Made by a program: the position numbers and the translations under genes
From: an uncultured Victivallaceae bacterium
GTDB lineage: Bacteria; Verrucomicrobiota; Lentisphaeria; Victivallales; Victivallaceae
Length of the DNA: 41,760 nucleotides
Reading direction: 5' to 3'
Assembly (NCBI GenBank): GCA_944389925.1
Contig: CALXOD010000023.1
Location: 1 to 41,760 of the forward strand
The notes under the pieces: model-generated
The model's database searches: none
What the model saw: only the letters and a program-made list of their open reading frames with translations
What the model was told of the DNA's origin: nothing
In this document: one piece after another, positions 35,091 to 41,760 of the stretch
Layout: every line of letters begins with the position of its first letter
Numbering within the stretch: the first letter of the stretch is position 1

Positions 35091-35672
35091 ATGAATCAGG
35101 AATCTGATCTGCAATCCTCCGTCAAGGCCGTATTTTTCCCGGAAAAATTTTCCCGGAATGCTCTTCTTTTCCGGGCAGTCCTGCTACTGCTGACCGGAGT
35201 CCTGCTCGGCTTCCGTCCCTGGTTGACCTTGACGGTATTCACCACGGTAGTCGGCTTTTTCCTGATTTTCGAAGCGATGTGGCTGTTCGCCGCGGCCCTG
35301 CCACGACGGGAAGGCCGGACCGGCGGCATTCTGCATGCTCTGCTGACACTGATTCTGGGATTCCTCTGTATCGCCAGCCCATTGATGATGAATCTGGCCT
35401 GGATGTTCGTACTGGGCTTCTGGCAGCTGGTCAGCGGCGGCAACTGGTTCATGCTGGCCGCCACGGTAAAACCGCGTACCTGGCCGCTCGTCAGCGGCAT
35501 TCTGGCCACCATTACCGGACTGCTGTTCCTCATCTGGCCGGCGGTGGGACTGGCAGCGATGGCCTGGGTACTGGCAGCTCTGCTGATTTTATTTGGCGTG
35601 ATCCTGCTGCTGGCGGCCCTGTCTTTGCCGAAAGCCGCACCGGTTTCAGTACAAAACGACGTAAACGATTAA
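35091..35672 (+). CDS. HdeD/DUF308 family membrane protein
   Basis: This 193-residue inner-membrane protein has about six hydrophobic segments in pairs (starting near 27, 49, 80, 101, 131 and 156), the pattern of the HdeD/DUF308 family. HdeD has been linked to acid resistance in E. coli, but most members have no known role. AAGGAG sits 12 bases before the ATG. Its stop overlaps the convergent SDR gene stop by three to four bases. Confidence 0.78.
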   Translation: MNQESDLQSSVKAVFFPEKFSRNALLFRAVLLLLTGVLLGFRPWLTLTVFTTVVGFFLIFEAMWLFAAALPRREGRTGGILHALLTLILGFLCIASPLMMNLAWMFVLGFWQLVSGGNWFMLAATVKPRTWPLVSGILATITGLLFLIWPAVGLAAMAWVLAALLILFGVILLLAALSLPKAAPVSVQNDVND

Positions 35673-36694
35673 CTGTAAACGTCCTTCAAGTCAGCATGCG
35701 GCGTTCCCCTTTCTCTTAATTCCTGAAAAGTTCGTGCCAGCGCGTCTTCCAGAGAAATCCGGGGTTTCAATCCCAGCCGTTCCGCCCGGGCCAAATCGGG
35801 AAGATAATATTCCACCCGGGCACCCGGCACTGGTCTCTGCCGCGTCAGTATGGGGGAATCCGATCCGGCAACGGTACATACCAGGTGTGCCAGTTCCGCA
35901 ATACTAACGGCGCGCTCCGCGCCCACATTGCAGATGGTCCCGGCCGGCGCCGTCAACAGCAGCCGCCACAACCATTCCGCCAGTTCTCCGGCGTACAGAT
36001 AACTGCGCCGCGGCGTACCGTCACCACGGATGACAATCGGACGCCCCGCCAGACAATCGCCAATGAAATTTCCGACGGCGAAATGCGTCTCCAGCGGCAG
36101 GCCGGCGCCGACAAATGCAAAACACCGTGCAATCACCGCGGCCACACCGGAATCAAGAACCAGCTGTTCTGCCAGCAGCTTCCCTCTGCCGTACGCGGTA
36201 ACCGGACGCGCAGGGCGCGCCTCACTGAACCGTTCCTCTCCGTTTTCCGACGGCCCGTATACCGCACCGGAACTCGTCAGCAGCAGCCGTGAAACACCGG
36301 CTTTTGCGGCAAAATCCAGAACGCGCCGTGTCCCGTCCACGATGATCGAATACATCTCATCCGGATTTTCTCGTTCCAACCGGGCACTGGCCGGCGTTGC
36401 CGCGTGAATCACAGCATCAAACTCGCCTTCCGGAAATGAAAAAGACCGGACATCCCCCTCCACCAGTCGAATCCGCCGTTCACCCGCAAATTGAGGCCAA
36501 CGACGGTAGAAATCAGTAATGGACCGGGTCAGCAATACCATTTCCGCATCTTCCGGAGCGGTTTCCAGGAAACATTCCAGCAACCATTTTCCGAAAAACC
36601 CGGTTCCGCCGGTGCAGAACAGCCGTTTCCCACGCCATTGCGTCATGGGCACGGCAAGACGCGCCTGCCATTCTGCACAATCTTCCCGGGTCAT
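35669..36694 (-). CDS. NAD-dependent epimerase/dehydratase (extended SDR)
   Basis: A sugar-nucleotide-type extended short-chain dehydrogenase of 341 residues. The NAD loop is GGTGFFG, followed by GDVRSF, VIHAATP, LTSSGAVYG and the catalytic YGRGK (Y-x3-K), with a YAGELAEWLW substrate block. It is most like UDP-glucose epimerases, dTDP-glucose dehydratases or UDP-glucuronate decarboxylases; the exact substrate is open. The ATG at 36694 is preferred: the frame stays open to a GTG at 36832, but that lies inside the tRNA-Ala promoter region and the extra 46 residues look non-coding. Nearness to arnA suggests an envelope polysaccharide role. Confidence 0.75.
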   Translation of the reverse strand: MTREDCAEWQARLAVPMTQWRGKRLFCTGGTGFFGKWLLECFLETAPEDAEMVLLTRSITDFYRRWPQFAGERRIRLVEGDVRSFSFPEGEFDAVIHAATPASARLERENPDEMYSIIVDGTRRVLDFAAKAGVSRLLLTSSGAVYGPSENGEERFSEARPARPVTAYGRGKLLAEQLVLDSGVAAVIARCFAFVGAGLPLETHFAVGNFIGDCLAGRPIVIRGDGTPRRSYLYAGELAEWLWRLLLTAPAGTICNVGAERAVSIAELAHLVCTVAGSDSPILTRQRPVPGARVEYYLPDLARAERLGLKPRISLEDALARTFQELRERGTPHADLKDVYS

Positions 36695-36796
36695 TTGTGA
36701 TGCCGCCTTCCCAAGAACGGCAGGAGATAAAAGTCCCAATTCCGGGCTTTCTTTACAAAAAGCCTCTTTTTTTCCTGATTTTTTAAGATTCGCAAC

Positions 36797-36824
36797 TTGA
36801 TTTTCTCCGAAAAACAGATACTGT
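36797..36824 (+). promoter_or_regulatory. Promoter of tRNA-Ala
   Basis: TTGATT (36797-36802) and TACTGT (36819-36824) are 16 bases apart; the predicted start lies about eight bases before the mature tRNA 5' end. Confidence 0.5.
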
Positions 36825-36838
36825 AATAGCACTTTCGT

Positions 36839-36915
36839 GGGGCATTAGCTCAGTTGGCTAGAGCATCACACTGGCAGTGTGAGGGTCAGCGGTTCAAGTC
36901 CGCTATGCTCCACCA
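36839..36915 (+). tRNA. tRNA-Ala (anticodon GGC)
   Basis: A 77-base tRNA with encoded CCA. The acceptor stem is GGGGCAT with ATGCTCC (one G-T pair), the anticodon stem TCACA/TGTGA encloses CTGGCAG giving GGC, and the T arm has GGTTCAAGTCC. It reads GCC alanine codons. No terminator follows; recombinase sequence begins at once, consistent with an element integrated at its 3' end, which keeps the tRNA intact. Confidence 0.95.
36886..36915. other. Probable left attachment site within tRNA-Ala
   Basis: The recombinase reading frame continues 30 bases into the antisense of the tRNA 3' half and stops there. This is the pattern left when an element crosses over within or at the end of a tRNA gene. 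The exact core cannot be defined without the other junction. Confidence 0.45.
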
Positions 36916-38352
36916 TTCATTACATTTGGACGAACTCGCAGAGGGTTCGATGCGATAACGGTTCTCACCAACGTGATCAATACGCGAAATATGTGTGAGA
37001 ATCAACCTTCTCAAACCGGTGCGATCAAAATTAGAACGAGCTTCGGCAAGCAACCTGCCCGTGTTACGCATGATTTCCAGTTCCCGTTGAATGTCATCGA
37101 AAATTGAGGTGTCGCTCCCTTGCGCCTTCAACATCTCAACCCGTGCTGTCAATCGTTCAATTTCACGTGTCAAATAGTTCAACTTGTCATTCAAGAAACC
37201 AGCTTCATTCAGATTGTCGAGCGACAGAATGACCTTGTAGATACGGTTCCGCTCCTGCGTCGCTTCCGTCCGGGCATTGATCGCTTCTTCCACTTCCGGA
37301 TGCACCCGTGACAGGAATTCATCACGGGCCTTCAGCAGTTTTTTCTCCATAGTGGCCAGCAATCTTTCATCAGAACGATATTTTTCCAGCTGATCCAGAA
37401 CCGCGTCTTCTATTTTTTCCGCCTTGACACGGTTTTTGCATGAGGAATCGGAGCAAACGTAATAATGATATCTCCCCCCTTTCGCACTGGCGGGGGACAT
37501 TGAGCATCCACAATGGCATTTCAAAAGCCCCGTCAGCAAATAGGTGTATTTTTGCGCGTTAGGGCGGCTCGAACGTGGCGTCGCCGGAATCATGGATTGA
37601 ACGGATTCGAAAAGAGATTCCGGGATAATCGCATCATGCTTCCCCTCAAATTCATGACCGGCATACACAATCTTTCCCAAATAGGTCCGATTTCGAAGTA
37701 TCGTAAACAATGCCGATTTCCCGATCACTCCGCGATATTTGGATAAAATATCCATCGTCTGATATTTTTCCGAGGCGTACATTTCGAAAATATCCTTGAC
37801 GATTTGCGCCTCCCGGGAATCCACATAAAGTTTGTTGTCTTTTTTCTCCCCACGTTTATAACCGAATGGCGGATTGCCGGTCGGCCACATCCCCTTTGCG
37901 GCAATGCTGATCATCTTATTTCTGATGTTTTCAGCGGTCTGTTCTCGTTCAAACTGGTTGAATACCTGCATGACCCCGAGCATCGCCCGACCCGATGGAG
38001 TGGAAAAATCCAAATGTTCCGTCGCGGAAATGAACCCCTTACCCTGTTCAAACAGCGTGGCGAAAATTTCCGCTCCATCTCGAAGATTTCTGCTCATCCT
38101 TGAGAGCTTATAAACGATCAGGGTATCCCATCCGGCATTCCCTGACCGCAGTTGTTCCATGATTTGCGAAAATCCGGGACGTGCAATATCCTTACCGGAA
38201 AAGAATTCGTCGGATATCTCGCCGACAACCTCTCCGCCGTGAAATTTGACGTATTCGCGGCAATAATCAATTTGCATCCGGATTGAGGTTTCCGTCCCAT
38301 CCCAGCTGGAGCCCTTCGGCGAAACACGGGCGTAAATTAAGTATTTCATCAT
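36886..38352 (-). CDS. Large serine recombinase (integrase)
   Basis: This 488-residue site-specific recombinase begins with the resolvase domain: YARVS with the nucleophile Ser11, KLSRMSRN with catalytic arginines, and the recombinase domain from about 160 (GNPPFGYKRG). A zinc ribbon follows (CHCGC and CSDSSC, residues about 282-312), then a long coiled coil (330-440). It would integrate and, with a directionality factor, excise the element. The last dozen codons and the stop come from the antisense of tRNA-Ala, so the C-terminus depends on the integration site. ATG-ATG at 38352/38349; no strong ribosome site is visible. Confidence 0.88.
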   Translation of the reverse strand: MMKYLIYARVSPKGSSWDGTETSIRMQIDYCREYVKFHGGEVVGEISDEFFSGKDIARPGFSQIMEQLRSGNAGWDTLIVYKLSRMSRNLRDGAEIFATLFEQGKGFISATEHLDFSTPSGRAMLGVMQVFNQFEREQTAENIRNKMISIAAKGMWPTGNPPFGYKRGEKKDNKLYVDSREAQIVKDIFEMYASEKYQTMDILSKYRGVIGKSALFTILRNRTYLGKIVYAGHEFEGKHDAIIPESLFESVQSMIPATPRSSRPNAQKYTYLLTGLLKCHCGCSMSPASAKGGRYHYYVCSDSSCKNRVKAEKIEDAVLDQLEKYRSDERLLATMEKKLLKARDEFLSRVHPEVEEAINARTEATQERNRIYKVILSLDNLNEAGFLNDKLNYLTREIERLTARVEMLKAQGSDTSIFDDIQRELEIMRNTGRLLAEARSNFDRTGLRRLILTHISRIDHVGENRYRIEPSASSSKCNEWWSIADLNR

Positions 38353-38410
38353 TAGAAGTCATCCGAATATTTGTCAAACCGGCGTGGAAATCGTTTCCGT
38401 CGTCTTCATA

Positions 38411-39517
38411 CTATGACAGCAAGTGGAGATTACTGATCAGGTTGCAGGCAAACCACGGATCCTCCAATTTAAAATACTGCGGTTTCGCTGTTGCGCCGTC
38501 TTTTTGAACTATAATACCGTCTGCACAAGGATTTACGCAAATTATCTTTTTCACAGGTATTTTTACAGCTTTCAGCGATGATAACCAGAATAGATGCTTG
38601 TTTGTAATCAATAACGATCCGCAACCAATATTGACAGTTTCAGTTGTGTCTACAGGATATCCCTTGAATGATCCGGTGCGGAAATACACTCCCTTGGCGA
38701 CTCTGAAACTCATTCCAGCGCTACCGCCTTCATAATGCCGTCTATTGCGATCTTCATAGTAATCAACATTATTGAAAATCCATATCGGTTCTTCTCCTCG
38801 TTGCATGATTACTGGGAAATTTATTGTTATATTTACACGCTTGCTGATTATTCCGCTTAAAATATCCCGCAATACAAGACTTTTTGTGATTTTCATCATA
38901 TAGGTGCTATCGTCTTCTTGCACTATTTCAAATGTGTCTGATAAAAAATCAAGAACTTTCTCTTCCTCTTCAGAAATAACTCCATCTTCCAACGCTTTGT
39001 CGATTATCTTTCGCCACGCCTCTATAATGCTGTTTCTGGTCTCTTCTCCGCTCATCCCATACAGATTCGATATATGACGCACCTTTTGTTGTATTCCGAC
39101 CAAATTATCTAATTTTGATGATGCCGATACTATTTCATTTACGATTGTTGCGTGACCGTAATTTTTTATTTTTTCACCTGGAATGCTGTTCCACGTCTTG
39201 ACCGGATCGAGACACATTGCAGAAATCATTTGTACAAGAATAGAAATTTCATCTTCGGAAATAAAACCATCCGATAGCGCTTCAGTCGCTTTTTCTTCCC
39301 AGCATTCCTCGAGGAGTGATTGCAATACCTTATCTGGAATCATACGTTTTTTCGCTGTATGTGCAATTACCTCTCCGATATTCATACAATCGCGACTTTG
39401 ATAAATTTGATCAATACATTGCCGAATGTAACTCTTTCCGTGCATAAATGAATCGTAACATTCCTGATGTTGACGTTTCATGAATCCTGCAGGTTCTCCA
39501 CAAAAACGACATTTCAC
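38411..39517 (-). CDS. Unknown protein: zinc knuckle, duplicated helical repeat, PH-like tail
   Basis: I do not recognise a named family. The 368-residue product has a CxxC-x10-HxxC knuckle at 3-20. Two similar acidic helical segments follow (80-98, LSDGFISEDEISIL; 177-195, LEDGVISEEEEKVL), which resemble TerB-like modules and indicate internal duplication. A beta-rich C-terminus (about 278-365) contains GSLLITNKHLFWLSS and IPVKKI, the pattern of bacterial PH/GRAM-like domains. The start is GTG at 39517 with GGAGG eight bases upstream, 17 bases after the repressor stop, so it is probably transcribed with the repressor. Codon use is visibly more A+T-rich than the host genes. That position suits a lysogenic-conversion or immunity gene; this is inference. 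Confidence 0.68.
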   Translation of the reverse strand: MKCRFCGEPAGFMKRQHQECYDSFMHGKSYIRQCIDQIYQSRDCMNIGEVIAHTAKKRMIPDKVLQSLLEECWEEKATEALSDGFISEDEISILVQMISAMCLDPVKTWNSIPGEKIKNYGHATIVNEIVSASSKLDNLVGIQQKVRHISNLYGMSGEETRNSIIEAWRKIIDKALEDGVISEEEEKVLDFLSDTFEIVQEDDSTYMMKITKSLVLRDILSGIISKRVNITINFPVIMQRGEEPIWIFNNVDYYEDRNRRHYEGGSAGMSFRVAKGVYFRTGSFKGYPVDTTETVNIGCGSLLITNKHLFWLSSLKAVKIPVKKIICVNPCADGIIVQKDGATAKPQYFKLEDPWFACNLISNLHLLS

Positions 39518-39534
39518 GATCTCCCCCTCCCGTT

Positions 39535-40479
39535 TTACAGTTCACAGCTTTTTCTAACGACGATGCCAATCCAAGCAATTTCACTGGTGCTGTTCACGGT
39601 AATATCTTTTCCGGTTTTTTCATTGTCGCTGGTCAACATCAGGATCGAACCGGCCCGGCGCAGACGTTTACAAACCACCGTACCCGCATATTCGGAATCA
39701 TCCGAAAAACGGACGATCACAATTTTTCCGGACGGGATGCTGTTCATGTCGTATTGTTCTTCGCAGAACAGGATGTCTCCGTCGGCAATCGTTGGCTCCA
39801 TCGATACGCCGTGAACCCGGAATGCCTGCGTGTTCCGCCGAATTCCAACCGGCGCCAGCGCAACATCTGTTGTTTCCGGATCCCATTTCTTCATGATCGG
39901 TTCACCGTTACGGCCGACGAGAGAGGCGATGTGCGTCGCGGCATTCGCCCAGTCCACCACCGGGACCGGGCGAGTAAGAACTCCAAGCTCCTTGTAAATA
40001 CCGTCGGGAGCCAGCAGGCCACGTTCGGCCGGTGTCAAGGGCGCGTCATCGTGTTTGATATTCAGCCCGTCCAGAACCGCAGAGAGCACATCAGGAAACC
40101 AGTTCAGTTTCCCCGCCAGCAAACGCTCGATCGAGTTTGCCGAATCATAACCAATCCGGCGACTCAGTTCCGACGCATTACGGACGCCTTCGCGCAACAT
40201 CGCATCTTTGATGCACTCCCGGAGTTCCGGAGTGTTCTGAATGGTATCTTGGATTTTCGGAGGAACTGGTTCCGGTTCGTCTTCGAGATACGGGCGCAAT
40301 ACGGGCTCGATCGTTGCCCACGTACTGTTGTTGAAGTGCGTTGGCATGTTTTTGTAAATTTTGCTCAAATGTTGGGGGGATAACCCCATGCGACGGGCAA
40401 GTTCAGCTTGACTGATTTCACTGCTCATCAGCCGAAGACGACGAAACGCGTTCCTAATTTGATCAGTGACAGGTTGCAT
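39535..40479 (-). CDS. S24-type phage repressor with two HTH modules
   Basis: A CI/LexA-like repressor of 314 residues. The first XRE-type helix-turn-helix is at about 22-42 (ISQAELARRMGLSPQHLSKIY). A second DNA-binding-like segment lies at 88-140 (NASELSRRIGYDSANSIERLLAG). The C-terminal S24 peptidase domain has Ser226 in GVSMEPT and Lys271 in VVCKR. No Ala-Gly or Cys-Gly cleavage dipeptide is visible in the linker 141-215. The ATG at 40479 is chosen for TGGAGG five bases upstream; 40491 is an alternative. It should hold the rightward promoter at 40576 silent. Confidence 0.87.
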   Translation of the reverse strand: MQPVTDQIRNAFRRLRLMSSEISQAELARRMGLSPQHLSKIYKNMPTHFNNSTWATIEPVLRPYLEDEPEPVPPKIQDTIQNTPELRECIKDAMLREGVRNASELSRRIGYDSANSIERLLAGKLNWFPDVLSAVLDGLNIKHDDAPLTPAERGLLAPDGIYKELGVLTRPVPVVDWANAATHIASLVGRNGEPIMKKWDPETTDVALAPVGIRRNTQAFRVHGVSMEPTIADGDILFCEEQYDMNSIPSGKIVIVRFSDDSEYAGTVVCKRLRRAGSILMLTSDNEKTGKDITVNSTSEIAWIGIVVRKSCEL

Positions 40480-40506
40480 AAACGCCTCCATAATTTTATC
40501 GCATCA

Positions 40507-40535
40507 AACATAACACTTTAACAAAAAAATATCAA
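40507..40535 (-). promoter_or_regulatory. Promoter of the repressor gene
   Basis: On the minus strand TTGATA (40530-40535) and TATGTT (40507-40512) are 17 bases apart, with a leader of about 20 bases to the 40479 start. Confidence 0.6.
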
Positions 40536-40556
40536 GAGAATGTAAAAAAATATCAA
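40523..40556. repeat. Two direct repeats in the switch region
   Basis: The 13-mer AAAAAAATATCAA occurs at 40523-40535 and 40544-40556, 21 bases apart (two helical turns). The first copy contains the -35 of the repressor promoter, so these may be binding sites for autoregulation. Confidence 0.55.
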
Positions 40557-40575
40557 AAAAAAATCATTCCGTGGC

Positions 40576-40607
40576 TTGACAATATAAACTCACAAATTTA
40601 TATTGTC
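40576..40607 (+). promoter_or_regulatory. Early rightward promoter with overlapping operator
   Basis: TTGACA (40576-40581) and TATATT (40599-40604), 17 bases apart, form a near-consensus promoter. An 11-bp perfect inverted repeat, GACAATATAAA (40578-40588) and TTTATATTGTC (40597-40607), covers both hexamers. A repressor dimer bound there would exclude RNA polymerase. Confidence 0.8.
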
Positions 40608-40637
40608 ACCATTCCATTAACAAAAGGAAGGTGTGGA

Positions 40638-40832
40638 ATGATGAAAAAGAAGCACATTTACGTGAGCGAATGCGTGCATGCCGAAGTAAAAAAGCGCGCA
40701 AAACAGTACGGGAGACAAATCAACATGAGGCTGATTGATGATCTTATCAGCCTCGGACTGGAGCAGTGGGATAAATTGCAAAAAAAATTTAACCACAGCA
40801 TCAACCTACAAGTTGATAACACAAACAAATAG
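40638..40832 (+). CDS. Small ribbon-helix-helix-like protein
   Basis: The 64-residue basic product starts with a short strand (KHIYVSECVH) followed by two helices (AEVKKRAKQYGRQINMRLI and DLISLGLEQW), the layout of Arc/CopG-type ribbon-helix-helix DNA-binding proteins. It is the first gene after the early promoter, the position of Cro-like regulators. AAGGAAGG lies upstream; the ATG at 40638 or the adjacent one at 40641 could be used. The family match is by pattern only. Confidence 0.6.
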   Translation: MMKKKHIYVSECVHAEVKKRAKQYGRQINMRLIDDLISLGLEQWDKLQKKFNHSINLQVDNTNK

Positions 40833-40847
40833 ACAGGTTTTTGTAAC

Positions 40848-41123
40848 ATGGAAGACGACATTGTCGTTTCGGTCAACGAATTGCGACCCGGCGACATGTG
40901 GCCGCTGCCGGTGGACAAAATAGATGAACTTGCCGAGTATCTGATAAACTCCATGATTCGACACCAACAGGAGAAGAAAACTTATGATAAATCTTTATTT
41001 CCTCCCTCCTCCCCGGAGGGTCCGGAAGGACAACTTCTTTACGCCGGGAATGGCGTTCGGCATCGGGGTATTCGTCGGCCTGATGCTGCCGCTGTGGATC
41101 AAAATTTTAACCAGATGAGGTGA
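40848..41123 (+). CDS. Small protein of unknown function
   Basis: A 91-residue frame starting 15 bases after the previous gene. The first 45 codons look coding (G/C-rich third positions; MEDDIVVSVNELRPGDMW, then VDKIDELAEYLINSM, a strand plus helix). The second half overlaps the 44-codon membrane ORF in another frame and has A/T-rich third positions, so it may be only read-through of the overlap. No homologous family is recognised. Confidence 0.4.
   Translation: MEDDIVVSVNELRPGDMWPLPVDKIDELAEYLINSMIRHQQEKKTYDKSLFPPSSPEGPEGQLLYAGNGVRHRGIRRPDAAAVDQNFNQMR
40984..41118 (+). CDS. Small membrane protein (44 residues)
   Basis: This short frame has AGGAG ten bases before its ATG. It encodes a basic N-terminus (PPRRVRKDN) and one hydrophobic helix (MAFGIGVFVGLMLPLW) ending in a lysine and an arginine. 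Third codon positions are mostly G or C, unlike the overlapping frame. It ends ten bases before the next gene. Function unknown; single-pass micro-proteins are common in phage early regions. Confidence 0.5.
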   Translation: MINLYFLPPPRRVRKDNFFTPGMAFGIGVFVGLMLPLWIKILTR

Positions 41124-41127
41124 TTTT

Positions 41128-41760
41128 ATGGAGAATCGTAATCAGCTTTTTGATGCATCCATCGAGCGTGTCATGATGGACATCGAACAAACCAGGCGCG
41201 AGGATGTCATAGTTGACGCAAACCGCGTCCGCCTGGTCCCGTCCCCAAACGGCACCCGAATTGAAGCCGCATTCGAGGGAAAGGTACACCCGGTCAAGCA
41301 GGTGGCATTGAACCAGATCGAGGGAACACTGCTTCCCGGATTTTCGACCTTCGGCCGGAACCTTGTGCAAGCCGGAATGCGTGATCTCTATATCGATAAC
41401 GCCAACCGTCTGCTGGAGCGATCCGGAGACAAAAAGATGGTGCGGATGAGCGCAGCTGGGGATGGGGAAATGTCCCTCCGGGCGTGGCTCTCCACCAGCT
41501 ATCAGCGATATGACGACGACGTCGTATTCGGCGCGATGCTCGACGCTATCGAAGACGCCCCGGAATCCACGGCATTCCGGAGCATCGGCGGTTACCGTAC
41601 TGATTCAACCAGCTACATCAAACTCGTTACAAAAGACCCGTTGTTCTCAATTTTTGCAGATGGCCGCGAACGGGCGTTTTCCCCCGGTTTCATCCTCTCC
41701 AATTCGGAAGTCGGACAGGGATATTGCCGACTGGATATCCTGCTGATCGACCGCTATTGC
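41128..41760 (+). CDS. DUF932-like phage/plasmid protein (3' end outside window)
   Basis: The frame from ATG at 41128 stays open for 211 codons to the window end. GAGGTGA five bases upstream is a strong ribosome site. The part seen resembles DUF932 proteins of phages and plasmids: LRAWLSTSYQRYDDDVVFGAML and FSPGFILSNSEVG are the family-like blocks (first strand/helix of the core, then the SNSEVG motif). DUF932 function is unknown. Truncated by the window, not by mutation. Confidence 0.6.
   Translation, partial: MENRNQLFDASIERVMMDIEQTRREDVIVDANRVRLVPSPNGTRIEAAFEGKVHPVKQVALNQIEGTLLPGFSTFGRNLVQAGMRDLYIDNANRLLERSGDKKMVRMSAAGDGEMSLRAWLSTSYQRYDDDVVFGAMLDAIEDAPESTAFRSIGGYRTDSTSYIKLVTKDPLFSIFADGRERAFSPGFILSNSEVGQGYCRLDILLIDRYC

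Larger units (their letters stand above)
36916..41760. mobile_element. Left end of a tRNA-integrated phage-like element (partial)
   Basis: Between tRNA-Ala and the window end lie a large serine recombinase, a gene of unknown function, an S24-type repressor, a divergent operator region and short rightward genes including a DUF932-like gene. The order recombinase, lysogenic genes, switch, early genes matches temperate phages. No capsid, tail or conjugation gene is visible, so an integrative conjugative or satellite element is not excluded. A+T content rises visibly from about 38.4 to 40.8 kb. Confidence 0.75.

Noticed and set aside
36745-36775. GGCTTT/AAAGCC hairpin followed by a T run on the plus strand
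   Set aside because: No plus-strand gene ends before it; stem is only six pairs and the site lies in the SDR upstream region, so a real terminator is doubtful.
36695-36832. 46-codon N-terminal extension of the SDR gene to a GTG at 36832
   Set aside because: It starts within the tRNA-Ala promoter region, lacks a ribosome site and encodes a lysine/phenylalanine-rich stretch unlike SDR N-termini.
38346-38378. TTGACA-N17-TAATGA on the minus strand before the recombinase
   Set aside because: The -10 would overlap the start codon, so transcripts would begin inside the gene; not a usable promoter for this start.
40507-40556. CRISPR or iteron array from the A-rich repeats
   Set aside because: Only two copies with an eight-base gap; better explained as operator sites in a phage switch.

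Overview
The window looks like chromosome of a Gram-negative, probably anaerobic bacterium, with the left end of an integrated phage-like element at its right edge (from about 36.9 kb). Outer-membrane and LPS genes (BamA, a heptosyltransferase, a heptose-phosphate adenylyltransferase, ArnA, ArnD) show a diderm with heptose-containing LPS and lipid A modified with aminoarabinose. A flavin/iron-sulfur transhydrogenase-like complex points to fermentative anaerobic metabolism. Overall gene content and G+C-rich codon use would suit the PVC group (Lentisphaerota/Victivallis-like), but that is inference; no rRNA or lineage marker is present.

Layout: 0.1-0.2 kb tRNA-Val(CAC) on the minus strand. 0.4-4.7 kb bamA-mazG-heptosyltransferase operon (+). 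4.7-6.8 kb lipase-like hydrolase and iron-type alcohol dehydrogenase (-), divergent from dCMP deaminase and the heptose adenylyltransferase (+, to 7.9 kb). 7.9-9.6 kb glnS (-). 9.8-17.3 kb (+): glycosyltransferase, lipoprotein, then a tight three-gene envelope cassette of HlyD adaptor, GAF-like/HlyD hybrid, and M50 zinc protease with a PqqD-like head and HlyD-like tail. 17.3-19.7 kb (-): ribF, a membrane-anchored MerR-like coiled-coil protein, acpS, linked by ATGA overlaps. 19.9-20.9 kb (+): coaD and yceD. 20.9-24.4 kb (-): thrC-aroB-dprA. 24.5-27.4 kb (+): PhnP-like metallohydrolase and uvrB. 27.7-34.9 kb (-): arnA-arnD followed by NuoE-like, NuoF-like and a 2Fe2S/GltD/ferredoxin fusion, closed by a strong terminator. 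35.1-36.7 kb: HdeD-type membrane protein (+) convergent with a sugar-nucleotide epimerase-type SDR (-). 36.84 kb: tRNA-Ala(GGC).

From the 3' half of tRNA-Ala onward the sequence changes character. A large serine recombinase reads leftward and takes its last codons and stop from the antisense of the tRNA. To its right come an A+T-rich gene of unknown function (zinc knuckle, duplicated acidic helical repeat, PH-like tail), an S24-type repressor with two helix-turn-helix modules, and a divergent control region with an 11-bp inverted repeat laid over a near-consensus promoter. Rightward genes follow: a small ribbon-helix-helix-like protein, a small unknown protein, a 44-residue membrane peptide, and a DUF932-like gene cut by the window end. 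This is a temperate element whose right end is outside the window.

The best candidates for new biology are the unknown gene apparently co-transcribed with the repressor (38411-39517), the HlyD/GAF-HlyD/PqqD-M50 cassette, the Stn-like electron-bifurcating transhydrogenase, and the membrane-tethered MerR-like coiled-coil protein.
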